NCBI RefSeq assembly: GCF_022549785.1
Contig: NZ_JAKZGO010000007.1
Span: forward strand, 124,001 to 188,000
DNA from: Belliella alkalica
Lineage (GTDB): Bacteria > Bacteroidota > Bacteroidia > Cytophagales > Cyclobacteriaceae
Reading direction: 5' to 3'
Length of the DNA stretch: 64,000 nucleotides
The notes below the pieces were generated by a model. That model made no database searches and had not been told where the DNA came from. It worked only from the letters and a program-made list of their open reading frames with translations. Both the position numbers and the translations under genes were made by a program. Position 1 is the stretch's first letter. Each line of letters begins with the position of its first letter. Positions 18,715-28,445 of the stretch are shown one piece after another.

Positions 18715-18947
18715 AAAAAGAAAATTTAACGATGTGAAATTAAGAACATATCCTATAATTCGTGGATTATTTTGTTAATTGAGTCAATAAAATTGAATTT
18801 TGGAAATCCTAAAACTGAGAAGGTTTGTTGTATTAAATTCAATTCATGAAATGCAAGATCATTCGGTGCAAATCAGTTTTATTTACAGCAATAAATCAAT
18901 TTACTGAAAGATTAACAGCAGAATTAACCTAGTATAAATTTACACTT

Positions 18948-20294
18948 ATGAAATTAGAGAAAAAGCTAATTATTATTACTCTTCTTGCCTTCAACTTTTC
19001 AATCACAGTGAAATCACAGGATCTCAAGCAGTCAATTGAAAAAGTATATCCCGAATTGGAAAAACTCTATAAAGAGCTCCATCAGAATCCTGAACTTTCA
19101 TTACAAGAAAAGGAAACTTCTGCAAGGATGGCCATAGAGCTCAAAAAATTAGGATATAAAGTCACAGAAAGTATTGGTGGTTATGGAGTAGTCGGGATTT
19201 TTGAAAACGGCCCTGGCCCTGTCCTTCTAATACGAACTGATATGGATGCACTTCCTATGGAAGAAAAAACAGGACTTCCATATGCTTCAACCAAAAAAGG
19301 GATATCCAACGATGGAAAGGAAACATACATTGCCCATTCTTGTGGTCATGATATTCATATGTCTGTTTTTATAGGAACTGCACAGATGATGATGGAATAC
19401 AAGAATTCGTGGAGGGGAACATTACTTCTAGTAGCACAGCCTGCAGAAGAAAATGGACTTGGTGCATGGAATATGATGAATGATGGGTTGTATGAAAAAT
19501 TTCCCCATCCTGATTTTGCTATTGCTTTACATGATTATCCCTTTTTACCTGCAGGGACATTAGGCTACAAATCAGGTGCTTTGATGGCAGGAGTGGATAT
19601 GATGAATGTGACAGTATTTGGTGAAGGAGGTCACGGTGCTGCACCACATACCACAATAGATCCAATAGTACTTTCTTCTCAAATGATTCAAGCTTACCAA
19701 ACGATAGTCAGCAGAACTTTGTCCCCAACAGAACCTGCTGTTGTGACAGTTGGATCTATACATGGAGGATCTGTTCACAATATAATCCCCGATGAAGTGA
19801 CTATGCAGCTGACCATGCGCTCATACTCGTTAGAAGTAAGGGAAAAAATTATAAAGAGAATCAAAGAAATCTCTGATAACTACGCAATAGCAGCAGGACT
19901 ATCTATTGAAAAAATGCCAAAATATTGGATTAGAGAACCATTCACCAAGCCTTTAATCAATGATGATAATTTGACAAAAAAGATGCTCAATGTTTTTGAG
20001 AATTGTTTTGGAGCTGATAAAATCATTGAGGTAGAATCCATGATGATAGGTGAAGATTTTAGTGCTTATGGTAATCAGGAAAGGGAAATTCCTATTAGCA
20101 TGTTTTTTCTTGGTGCCAATGATCCGGAGTTTTTGAAAAAGGCAGAAAAAGAAGGTTTAGATATCCCTGGACTACACAGTCCTTATTTTGCACCAATACC
20201 AGAACCTACTATCAAAACTGGAGTTGAAGCAATGAGCAGTTTTGCTATGGAAATTTTAAAAAATCAGGAAGTAATGATGGATGGCAAAAAGTGA
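18948..20294 (+). CDS. M20 family amidohydrolase/carboxypeptidase
   Basis: A 448-residue protein with a signal peptide (MKLEKKLIIITLLAFNFSITVKSQ), so probably periplasmic. Metal-binding motifs of the M20D amidohydrolases are present: RTDMDALPM, HSCGHDIHM and QPAEENGLGAW, with the later GGHGAAPH dimerisation-domain motif and an HSPYFAP histidine near the end. Members hydrolyse N-acyl amino acids or related amides (hippurate hydrolase, IAA-amino acid hydrolase). The gene is monocistronic, with an intrinsic terminator about 100 bases downstream. Exact substrate unknown. Confidence 0.92.
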   Translation: MKLEKKLIIITLLAFNFSITVKSQDLKQSIEKVYPELEKLYKELHQNPELSLQEKETSARMAIELKKLGYKVTESIGGYGVVGIFENGPGPVLLIRTDMDALPMEEKTGLPYASTKKGISNDGKETYIAHSCGHDIHMSVFIGTAQMMMEYKNSWRGTLLLVAQPAEENGLGAWNMMNDGLYEKFPHPDFAIALHDYPFLPAGTLGYKSGALMAGVDMMNVTVFGEGGHGAAPHTTIDPIVLSSQMIQAYQTIVSRTLSPTEPAVVTVGSIHGGSVHNIIPDEVTMQLTMRSYSLEVREKIIKRIKEISDNYAIAAGLSIEKMPKYWIREPFTKPLINDDNLTKKMLNVFENCFGADKIIEVESMMIGEDFSAYGNQEREIPISMFFLGANDPEFLKKAEKEGLDIPGLHSPYFAPIPEPTIKTGVEAMSSFAMEILKNQEVMMDGKK

Positions 20295-20397
20295 TTTGAT
20301 AATAGTTCATTAATCTAAATTTAACCAATATAAAGCATCAATGATATACTTTTGTGTCAGTAAAACTTTCTTCATAAGGTCACATAACATTATAAAA

Positions 20398-20426
20398 GCG
20401 GATTGGTAAAGCAATCCGCCTTTTTT
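20398..20426 (+). terminator. Intrinsic terminator after the M20 gene
   Basis: GCGGATTG (20398-20405) pairs with CAATCCGC (20412-20419), followed by a run of T. Confidence 0.85.
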
Positions 20427-20617
20427 AATTTTTCTTCTCCTAGATTTTTACAGAACGTTTGGTCAAAGACACACAGTGAATTATTTGTAGTTTTTACAAT
20501 TCATTTATTTACAACCAATTTGCTAATTTGCATAAAAACCTACAAGTAAGTAGAAAGTAAAAACTATAAATACCACAGCTACATATAAAGTTATCTCACT
20601 TCAAACTAATCTCTCAG

Positions 20618-20968
20618 ATGCAGGAAACATGGAAATTGAAATTGCTATCGACCGGAAAATCCAAATCTATTGACATACAAAAGACATTAGAATTAGAGCA
20701 CAAAGAGCTTGGAATTTTTCTTTCTTACTATTTCAAAAAGGAAGGTGCTTTAACCGAAAATGTGAAATTGAAAGGAGAAGTAAATTTTAGATCTGAACTT
20801 TCGGGTGATTTCACTTTAGATTTTGATTTAGTTCATTTCAATGCTTGTCTCAATATACATGATACTGCAAAAGATGAAATGAAAATCAACTTTGAATTAA
20901 ACAATGGTCAAAACGAACTCAATTTGATCGGACCATATTTTCCGGAAAGGGGAATGGATGAAATTTAG
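20618..20968 (+). CDS. Hypothetical protein, 116 residues
   Basis: I do not recognise this protein. It has no signal peptide or transmembrane segment. Alternating charged and hydrophobic residues (VKLKGEVNFRSELSGDFTLDFDLVHFNACLNI) suggest a beta-rich fold. It stands alone between the M20 terminator and the convergent pectate lyase gene. Coding is supported by an uninterrupted frame, a sensible start and no better antisense frame, but remains tentative. Confidence 0.5.
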   Translation: MQETWKLKLLSTGKSKSIDIQKTLELEHKELGIFLSYYFKKEGALTENVKLKGEVNFRSELSGDFTLDFDLVHFNACLNIHDTAKDEMKINFELNNGQNELNLIGPYFPERGMDEI

Positions 20969-21011
20969 AAATATCATGGTTTATGAAATAACATAAAACT
21001 CTTCCACAATT

Positions 21012-22388
21012 CTACAAAGCTCCTTTAGGATACAAATGATTGACTAAGCTGTTCAAGTACATTTCTAAATTTGTATAATGTGAATGAAGATCATTAGCAT
21101 TGGCATCTGAAGGGTCTCTAGGATCAAGACCATTTTCAACTTCCCAAAGATCTGGCATACCGTCTTGATCTGCATCTACCATTACCTCCCCTTTTTTTAA
21201 GATTGGCCATGAACCAACATCATTTTGCGAATCTATGATTCCATCAGAATTTTTCCCATGTATATTTTCTCCCGTTTTTACTTCTGTCACCAATCTCACA
21301 TCTACAGCATCCCTCCTAAAGCTCGCCCCTACAAAATTCAATACAGATTCAAAAGCTGACTCTGCCGACTCTTCAAAACTCAATTGATATTCGTACGGTT
21401 CCAATACAGCCACGGTCTCCGGAGCGACCCCGTCTATCCCTTTAAGGTTATCATTTGTAATTTCTTCTGAGCCAAAAACAAAATTCCCTTCAATGAAAAA
21501 CGTCCCATAAGGTTTATATGGCTCTATAATTCGATATTTATTAGACTTTGTAGCAGGACCAAATTTGTAATAATTCGAGACAATATTATGTTTCCCTTCC
21601 TCTCCTGCATATGCACTATTGCTTTTCCAGTTGTAAAGGACATTATTCCTAAAATCTACAATTTCCAATTCAGGTTCTTTGTGGTATCTAGCTCCATTGA
21701 ACCTTGGTAACCTGCTGTTGTGGTTAGACAATAAATTATGATGAAAAGTCGCTTTTTTCCCTCCCCAAATTCCACCATATCCATGGTCTCCTTTGGCATG
21801 TACCGATTCATTCAAGCTTTCAGAAATGATTGACCATTGAAGTGTGAAATTTTCATTGTCATAAAATGATCCACACTCATCTGTTGCCCAACTTAACGAG
21901 CAGTGATCAATGATTATATCCTTATTACGAATCGCACTCATGGCATCATCTTGGACATCATACAAATCCCCTAACCTACTTCTTATAAATCGAATAATAA
22001 TATTATCCGCTTTTACCTTAATTGGATAATTCTGTATTGTGATACCATCTCCAGGCGCACTCTGTCCTGCGATAGTTAAGTCTCCATTATTGATGTCCAA
22101 AGGTGATTTCAATGCTATGTTTCCCGCTACAGCAAATAAAATTGTTCTTGGGCCTTTCTTTTTTATCGCTTCCCGAAGACTTCCCGGCCCATCATCAGCA
22201 AGCGAGGTTACAATGTAAATATCACCTCCCCTTCCACCTGTGGTATATTTCCCAAACCCATCTGCCCCGGGAAATGCAAGAGCTTCATTATCTGGGGTGA
22301 TTTCACTCACTTTACGCTGTTCCACTATCTGGGTTTTGCAAGCAAATGTAAAAACCAATAGAATGGGAATTAGAAGAATATTTTTCAT
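21012..22388 (-). CDS. PL1-type pectate lyase lipoprotein
   Basis: A 458-residue protein with a lipoprotein signal (MKNILLIPILLVFTFACK, C17), so probably displayed on the cell surface. Its mature start ALAFPGADGFGKYTTGGRGG and the following ITVTSLADDGPGSLREAI-type block are typical of bacterial PL1 pectate lyase-like beta-helices, as are IIDHCSLSWATDE and HHNLLSNHNSRLPRF, which carry Ca-binding acids and the putative catalytic Arg. The C-terminus has a calcium-binding DADQDGMPDLWE motif. It should cleave de-esterified polygalacturonan by beta-elimination. It lies at the distal end of the minus-strand pectin arm, 39 bases after the VOC gene. Confidence 0.88.
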   Translation of the reverse strand: MKNILLIPILLVFTFACKTQIVEQRKVSEITPDNEALAFPGADGFGKYTTGGRGGDIYIVTSLADDGPGSLREAIKKKGPRTILFAVAGNIALKSPLDINNGDLTIAGQSAPGDGITIQNYPIKVKADNIIIRFIRSRLGDLYDVQDDAMSAIRNKDIIIDHCSLSWATDECGSFYDNENFTLQWSIISESLNESVHAKGDHGYGGIWGGKKATFHHNLLSNHNSRLPRFNGARYHKEPELEIVDFRNNVLYNWKSNSAYAGEEGKHNIVSNYYKFGPATKSNKYRIIEPYKPYGTFFIEGNFVFGSEEITNDNLKGIDGVAPETVAVLEPYEYQLSFEESAESAFESVLNFVGASFRRDAVDVRLVTEVKTGENIHGKNSDGIIDSQNDVGSWPILKKGEVMVDADQDGMPDLWEVENGLDPRDPSDANANDLHSHYTNLEMYLNSLVNHLYPKGAL

Positions 22389-22427
22389 TGTTTAAGTTTT
22401 AATTTTTTTAGCTTTTTATTTTGTCTT

Positions 22428-22817
22428 TTAGACTTTTAGCATTGGTATAGCTCGCTTGCAGAATTGAATCGAAAAACCCCAAGGATCTCTCAGCATCACC
22501 AAATGAGAACCATCTTCCAAAACATCATCGGAAATGGCGCTGGCTCCATGCTCCAGTAATCTTTTTTTATCTTCTGTCGGATTTTCTGAAATAAATGCAA
22601 GATGTACAACTAATGGATGTTGATTTTCAAAATCCAAAATAGCCCCCTTGGCATTGTTATAAATTTCCAACATAATGGTACCGCTATCGTCAGCCAGAAA
22701 AGTCATGAAAGGTGATTCAGTCATTTGTTTGACTATTTTCAAACCCAAATTATCGACATACCATTTTGCCATTTCTACTGGCTGTTTTACGTTTATAGCA
22801 AAGTGTTCAAATTTCAT
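22428..22817 (-). CDS. VOC (glyoxalase/bleomycin-resistance fold) family protein
   Basis: A 129-residue protein, the length of a single two-module VOC domain. It begins MKFEHFAINVKQPVEMAKWYVDNLGL and has HLAFIS and MLRDPWGFSIQF, the usual beta-alpha-beta-beta-beta motifs with potential metal ligands H5, E52-region and H65-region residues. There is no signal peptide, so it is cytoplasmic. It sits between two PL1 lyase genes (14 and 39 base gaps) and is therefore probably co-expressed with pectin degradation. A role on unsaturated uronate intermediates is conceivable but unproven. Confidence 0.8.
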   Translation of the reverse strand: MKFEHFAINVKQPVEMAKWYVDNLGLKIVKQMTESPFMTFLADDSGTIMLEIYNNAKGAILDFENQHPLVVHLAFISENPTEDKKRLLEHGASAISDDVLEDGSHLVMLRDPWGFSIQFCKRAIPMLKV

Positions 22818-22831
22818 TTTTACTTGTTTAA

Positions 22832-24298
22832 CTAATCCTTATATTGATTTTTAGTAATTTCCTTGACTAAGCTATTGATATAAACTTCAATGTTGTCATA
22901 AGCTGTGCTGAGATTTCTTTCTTTAGCATCATTTTTATTTGGATCCAATCCATTTGCCTTTTCCCAATCGTCAGGCATGCCATCGTTATCAGAATCAAGA
23001 GGAGCAGGCAATGTGCTAATCATAGGCCAGCCACCTACATCTTCCTGTGAATCAATCAAACCATTGGTACTTCCTCTTGAGCCTTCGGCTGTGAAAGTTC
23101 CATCTTTGACGTCAGCCAAGATTCTAATATCCACCAAGTCCCTTTTGAAACTTGCTCCTCCAAATTCAAGAATTTTGGTAAATGCTTCATTAGCAGTATG
23201 ACTAAAACTATATCCTCCGAACTCCAAAGGGGTATTCAATTTCATATTATTCTTGTCTGCAATAGATCCCTGCTTTGCTACTACACCTATCCAATTCTCA
23301 GCACTGATGTCTGTCCTTCCTTCCAATACATTTCCTTCAATATAAAATTTTCCATATCCATAAATTGGAGCATTGTTTGATGATTGCTTGTAGGCATTGA
23401 GGAACATGTTTTTATTTTTAGTTGCTGGTCCTGGCTTGAAATAGTTGTTCACCAAATTGAAGGTTCCCGCCTCACCGCCATAAGCAGCATCTGTGCCCCA
23501 ATTGTACACAACATTATTTCTAAAATCAACTACTCCCCTAAGGTCTTCGGCTCTATTGTTGGAATTGTACACACCCGGATGATCAAACCTCGGATTTCTA
23601 TTGTCATGATGTGCAAGCAAATTATGGTGAAATGAAGCATTTTTGCCTCCCCAAATACCGCCGTAACCATGTTTTCCTTTTTCATGAACAGAGAGTGTCA
23701 AGCTCTCCGATAGAATACACCATTGCATCGTGAAATTTTCATTCCCATAAAATGAAGCTGTTTCATCAGTGGACCAGGACATAGAGCAATGATCGATGAT
23801 AATGTTTTTCCTATACCTTCCTTCAATAGAATCTGCTTCAGCTGCACCTTTATCCCCCATTCTGAATCTCATATATCTAATGATCACATTGTCTGCATTC
23901 ACAATAAGGGAATGGTTTTTTAATGTAATTCCATCTCCTGGAGCTGTTTGGCCTGCTATTGTTACATTCCCATGACCTATAACAATGTTACTCCCCAATT
24001 CAATATTTCCAGAGATCTCAAACACAATTATCCTTGCACCCGGAGTAATGATTGCTTGCCTGAAACTTCCAGGTCCTGAATCGTTCAAATTTGTAACCTT
24101 GATTACATTGCCTCCACGGCCACCTGAAGTCAATTTACCGAAACCTTCCGCCCCGGGAAATGCAAATGCTTCCTCCTCTACTGGATTAAAGACAGACGGT
24201 GGATCTTCATCATCAATAATGGGATCTAGCTCACTTTTTTCCGAACAAGCAAAAAGTAAGAATATAAGGAAAAGAGAAAATAAATTTAGGGTTTTCAT
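22832..24298 (-). CDS. PL1-type pectate lyase lipoprotein (second copy)
   Basis: A 488-residue paralogue of the 21012-22388 product. It has a lipoprotein signal (FLIFLLFACSEKS, C18), a short acidic linker, the AFAFPGAEGFGKLTSGGRGG opening, IIDHCSMSWSTDE, HHNLLAHHDNRNPRF, and the same DSDNDGMPDDWE calcium-binding motif near the C-terminus. The two lyases differ clearly in their loops, which suggests different preferences for methylation or oligomer length. It is the first of three close minus-strand genes (PL1, VOC, PL1). No LacI-type operator was found immediately upstream; the gap before it is long and repeat-rich. Confidence 0.88.
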   Translation of the reverse strand: MKTLNLFSLFLIFLLFACSEKSELDPIIDDEDPPSVFNPVEEEAFAFPGAEGFGKLTSGGRGGNVIKVTNLNDSGPGSFRQAIITPGARIIVFEISGNIELGSNIVIGHGNVTIAGQTAPGDGITLKNHSLIVNADNVIIRYMRFRMGDKGAAEADSIEGRYRKNIIIDHCSMSWSTDETASFYGNENFTMQWCILSESLTLSVHEKGKHGYGGIWGGKNASFHHNLLAHHDNRNPRFDHPGVYNSNNRAEDLRGVVDFRNNVVYNWGTDAAYGGEAGTFNLVNNYFKPGPATKNKNMFLNAYKQSSNNAPIYGYGKFYIEGNVLEGRTDISAENWIGVVAKQGSIADKNNMKLNTPLEFGGYSFSHTANEAFTKILEFGGASFKRDLVDIRILADVKDGTFTAEGSRGSTNGLIDSQEDVGGWPMISTLPAPLDSDNDGMPDDWEKANGLDPNKNDAKERNLSTAYDNIEVYINSLVKEITKNQYKD

Positions 24299-24990
24299 TT
24301 TGATTATAAGGTTGGAAGGTTGTTAAGGTTTAGAGCAAAGTTTCAAAATTAGAAGAGCTTGAAGTGGCTGATTGCCTGATGGGTGATTGAAGCCGATCCT
24401 ATACTAATCTTTTAAGTTTGTCATTTTAGTTTCAGGATGGGATTTTAGTTTTTGTCACTTCATTGACACATACTGAAAATAGTTGACCTTTTTGTTTCAA
24501 TCAGAGGAGTTCAACCTCCCATGCCGATAATCGCTCCGATAGTTAACGGAGGAGAAACAGACTCTTCGGGGTTGTTGTCTCTCGCTTGCTTGACACATCC
24601 TTGTTTTACTCTATACTTTAGAGTGAAGACCTTCGAGGTTTTTTTAAAACCTCAAAGGTCTGTCTCGTCCAGAAAATAGTTGACACTTTTTCTATTGATT
24701 TCTCTATATTTTAAATAGCCATTCAATTGCCCTTTCAGGGCAAACAATCACCTGCCTCCCTTTTTAACATCGGGTCATAGACCCGATGCTTAAATCAAGT
24801 GCCCTTTCAGGGCATAACTCTTTGTGTATCTATCTTAAAGCTCACGTCTTAAGTCTCATATCTCATTTCTCACCTCTTGGATCTCAAGTTTCATGTCTCA
24901 AATCTCTCAATGAAACAAAAAAGCTACGGAACAACAGGCTAGCTGTCATCCCATAGCCTAGGGTTTATGATTCACAACTCAAGAGTATTT
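24299..24990. repeat. Gene-free region with REP-like palindromes and possible IS scars
   Basis: No gene is supported over about 690 bases. GCCCTTTCAGGGC occurs at 24729-24741 and 24801-24813. A perfect 9-bp stem (CATCGGGTC/GACCCGATG) lies at 24768-24788. A longer inverted repeat of the type GACCTT.GAGGTTTTT/AAAACCTCAAAGGTC spans about 24629-24661. GAAAATAGTTGAC occurs twice in direct orientation (near 24474 and 24671), resembling the ends of the IS at 57230. It separates the PL1 gene group from the SusCD group. Confidence 0.6.
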
Positions 24991-26643
24991 TTAGAATGCC
25001 CATCTAGGATCGCCTATTGGACCACCTGTAGTACTTGCAGTTCTCAAAGGCGTAGCTGCTGGCAAAGTCAAATTTGTTGTTCTGGAATTCCATCCAAGAT
25101 CAACATTTAGGATGTTTGAAGTTTGAACATAGGTTTGGAGTGTCAACGCTTCAGGTTCTGCTCCACCAGTAGTAAGGTTGAACATATTGGTATGACTTAA
25201 TACAATCTGAGAATCAGGGTTCGCCCTAATTAACCTCACCCCTACAGTCTGTCCTTCAAAAGGCATGCTATTCAGAATGGAGTTTCTCATTGTGAATTCA
25301 ACCAAGTTATTGTTACAATCAAGTAAAACGTCATTTCTATTTCTAGAACCAAGTCCGTTGATAGAGACATTGTTTACTGTTATTTTTGGTGTAACCGGCA
25401 TGGTAATATTCGTAGTCCAACCAATGAAACCTCTACTTCCCAAGGAAGAGAATGTAGAATTGGTTATTTCAATCTCCCTAAACTCCAACTTGTCTACATG
25501 GAAAACATGGTAATTTTCTACATTGTGATTTCTCAATATTGAGCTTGAAACTTGGATCAACCCCATTTTGTGCTCGTTATTGCCAGCTCTATTGGCACGC
25601 ATAAATGAAACCCCTACATTTTCTACAATACAATTATCGACTATGATGTCAGTAAACTGTGCAGCTCCTCCAGCAAAATTCAAGAAATATGCACCAATAC
25701 CTGGTCCGCCATCGAATGTGATTCCTCTAACTGTAATCCCTGCACCAGACTCGGTGAATGTAAGTTCCCTGAAGTTTACTTTTGTATCTGAAGGGTCACC
25801 TGAAACAGATTGCAAAGTTATTGTCTTACCTACAATCCTCAAGTTTGCAAATGCACCTTCTGAATCTATGACATCATAAGTTCCAGCCTGTAATCCAATG
25901 ATCGCACCATCTTCAGCATCTTCAATAATCGCTCTGAAATTATCTCCCGGACCTATCACTATATCAAAAATGCTTTGCTCTTTCATCACAAATGAGGTAG
26001 TACCTTTGATACGTGTACCCTCAAAGATCTCAGCTGTGTATGACATTAATGGAGTCAATCCTTCCAAAATCACTTGTGCAGCTTGCCTGTCAGCATCTGT
26101 CAATGTGTAAGTTATTGAGTTATCAGCTACATCTGATACGACAATACTCGTTGGATTTGAAGTCGGTCTCCATCTTAAAAGTACTGTGGATGATCCTATT
26201 TCATTGTCAAATGTCGGCAAGAAAATCTGCTCACCTGTAATCCTAAATGGCTCCATTGTCCTTTGCCATTCTGAATCTTGGGCTGAAGAAACTCCAAGTG
26301 CTCTTACCCTTGCGAAGTAATCAACTTGAATTTCCAACACTTCATCAGACACCTCAATGGTTGTCGCAGCTGTTTCTTTTTCAAATTCAATCGTTGAAAA
26401 CAAACTATCTTGAGAAATCTGTACTTGATAATTTACTTCCCCTGGATCTGTAAACAAAGCTTGTGGCCAGGTCAAAGTCGCAGCTATTTCTCCGTTAGCA
26501 CCTGTAATTCTTACAGGCCTAAATCGTTTCATATCGTCAGGCACTTCATAGTTATTGTCCATGTCGGTACAGGCAGTGAAAGCCAAACCCAAGACCATCA
26601 GAAATGCTATATATCTGAATATTTTATTATTTAAGAATTTCAT
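24991..26643 (-). CDS. DUF5123/DUF4957-type surface lipoprotein with fibronectin-III-like domains
   Basis: A 550-residue protein from the ATG at 26643, which directly precedes a good lipoprotein signal ending LAFTACTD; the longer frame would overlap susD and place the signal internally. Residues about 30-230 look like two FnIII-like modules (LTWPQALF..., VLLRWRPTS...). Residues about 235-550 form a right-handed beta-helix of the type annotated DUF4957/DUF5123. Such proteins sit beside SusCD in pectin loci and may bind or cleave the glycan, but activity is unproven. The gene follows susD by 25 bases, so it is the third gene of the susCD transcript. Confidence 0.78.
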   Translation of the reverse strand: MKFLNNKIFRYIAFLMVLGLAFTACTDMDNNYEVPDDMKRFRPVRITGANGEIAATLTWPQALFTDPGEVNYQVQISQDSLFSTIEFEKETAATTIEVSDEVLEIQVDYFARVRALGVSSAQDSEWQRTMEPFRITGEQIFLPTFDNEIGSSTVLLRWRPTSNPTSIVVSDVADNSITYTLTDADRQAAQVILEGLTPLMSYTAEIFEGTRIKGTTSFVMKEQSIFDIVIGPGDNFRAIIEDAEDGAIIGLQAGTYDVIDSEGAFANLRIVGKTITLQSVSGDPSDTKVNFRELTFTESGAGITVRGITFDGGPGIGAYFLNFAGGAAQFTDIIVDNCIVENVGVSFMRANRAGNNEHKMGLIQVSSSILRNHNVENYHVFHVDKLEFREIEITNSTFSSLGSRGFIGWTTNITMPVTPKITVNNVSINGLGSRNRNDVLLDCNNNLVEFTMRNSILNSMPFEGQTVGVRLIRANPDSQIVLSHTNMFNLTTGGAEPEALTLQTYVQTSNILNVDLGWNSRTTNLTLPAATPLRTASTTGGPIGDPRWAF

Positions 26644-26668
26644 GTTTTTAAGGTTTTTGGGATCATTT

Positions 26669-28426
26669 CTAGTAGCCATATTCTTGTTTCAACCTTGGGT
26701 TTGCATCCAAAATTGACGTGTGTAACGGTAGCAACTCACTTTTGCCAGGAGTGAATCCTATGGCATAGAAAGTAAGTATGGTTGTATTGATTCCTGTACC
26801 AACCCAAGAAACACTAGCAGAACCCGCAGGTGCTGTGGTTGGTTGTGGTTGGTAAAAAGAGTTCAACCAATTCAATTCCGTTGCACCAGCTTCGTAGTAC
26901 ATTGTAGTAGGCAAATTAGCATACTCACCTGTCCTTGCTGCCATAGCCGCAAGGTTAGCTTTGGTTTCGTTCAGTTTGGTCTCCAAAAGATTCCATCTAA
27001 TCAAATCATACTTTCTGATTCCTTCACCAGCAAATTCAAATGCTCTTTCTTGAACGATCGCATCGAAGAAATCTTGGTAGCCAGTTGGTGCAGTTCCTAT
27101 TAAAGCTGCATCACCTCCAAAAGCCCTTAATCTTACTTGATTATAAGCCTCAATTGCAGCTGGAGTTGGACCGTTATTGATTTCGTTCTCTGCTTCTGCA
27201 AACATCAAAAGCACATCTGCATACCTGATCACAGGCCAATTCAAACCAAAATATTGGGCTGTAGAATTTACAGAAACTGGGTTTGTGATCCAATCTCTTC
27301 TGAATTTCCCATCCACCATTGTCTGCAAGTTTCTAGCAACAATTGTAAAGTTTTGGTTGATATTGTAAGGTGCCGCAGTGACATCCCTCCTTTGGTCGTT
27401 TTCATTAAATGAATAGAAAAATGTTGGCAAAATAGTCAAGGCTGAATTTCCTAGATTATTCCATCTTGGCCCATTGTAATAACCTAGCTTACTATCTCCG
27501 AAAGCACTTCCACCACCGGTCATTGCAATATCCCACATGATTTCACCATTCGGTTCTCTTCTTCTAGCGAGTATAGATCCTCTGAAAAGATCTTCAAATG
27601 AAGGATTCAGGTTATGTGAACCACTTGCAATGATAGCGGCTGTTTCATCTCTTGCTATTTGATAATAAGTCATATGATTGGAACCTCTTCTCATGGTCCT
27701 GTCTAATCTCAAGGAGTACCCACCTCTATAAAGCGCTATTCTTGCTCTCATTCCTCTCGCTACTCCTTGCGTAATTCTTTCACTTGACGAACTAGCTGTA
27801 GCCCAAGGTAGCAATTCAGCAGCTTCTGCCAAATCAGCAAGAAGCTGATCATAAATCACGTCTCTGTCAGTTCTTTCCAAGAAAAGGTCTGGCTGTGCAC
27901 TTGAAGGTGCAAATTGCGCAGGAATATCACCCCAGTTTCTTACCAGTTCCAAATAGAACTTTGCTCTCAAAGTCAGTGCTTCACCATGAAGTCTTCTCAA
28001 TTCCCTTTTTTCGAATTCTGTACCATTTTGATACATCGCCATTCTAGGAATCTCTACGATACAGATATTTGCTCTTTCTATTCCAGTATAAAGCTGGTTG
28101 AAAGGCACTCTGATCTGTGTATTTGATGGTTGTACATTGTAGTGGGCAATATCCCTTCTTTCGTTATCAGGAAAAGGGTTTCCACCTTGTCCCATCATGA
28201 TATCGTCATCAAGTGGATAATACATACTCAATCTGATCCCATATCCATTATCTCCGCCTAATGCGGCATATACACCTGCTACTGCTTTGGTAGCGTTTGT
28301 TACATTGCTAAATACGTAGTCTGGCCCGAAGGAAGAAACGGGAGTTACTTCCAGGTAATCTTCACAAGAGGTGAATACACCCAAAGAGAAAATTAAAGCC
28401 AAGGTTATTTTATATATTCTGTTCAT
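26669..28426 (-). CDS. SusD/RagB family glycan-binding lipoprotein
   Basis: A 585-residue protein with a lipoprotein signal (ALIFSLGVFTSCEDYLEV, C21). The N-terminal EDYLEVTPVSSFGPDYVFSNVTNATKAVAGVYAAL, the TPR-like helices and the closing ASILDANPRLKQEYGY region are typical of SusD. It would form the lid of the SusC channel and bind pectin-derived oligosaccharides at the cell surface. It lies 19 bases after susC on the same strand, the standard arrangement. Confidence 0.95.
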   Translation of the reverse strand: MNRIYKITLALIFSLGVFTSCEDYLEVTPVSSFGPDYVFSNVTNATKAVAGVYAALGGDNGYGIRLSMYYPLDDDIMMGQGGNPFPDNERRDIAHYNVQPSNTQIRVPFNQLYTGIERANICIVEIPRMAMYQNGTEFEKRELRRLHGEALTLRAKFYLELVRNWGDIPAQFAPSSAQPDLFLERTDRDVIYDQLLADLAEAAELLPWATASSSSERITQGVARGMRARIALYRGGYSLRLDRTMRRGSNHMTYYQIARDETAAIIASGSHNLNPSFEDLFRGSILARRREPNGEIMWDIAMTGGGSAFGDSKLGYYNGPRWNNLGNSALTILPTFFYSFNENDQRRDVTAAPYNINQNFTIVARNLQTMVDGKFRRDWITNPVSVNSTAQYFGLNWPVIRYADVLLMFAEAENEINNGPTPAAIEAYNQVRLRAFGGDAALIGTAPTGYQDFFDAIVQERAFEFAGEGIRKYDLIRWNLLETKLNETKANLAAMAARTGEYANLPTTMYYEAGATELNWLNSFYQPQPTTAPAGSASVSWVGTGINTTILTFYAIGFTPGKSELLPLHTSILDANPRLKQEYGY

Positions 28427-28445
28427 GATTTTTTTCTTTTGGCTA

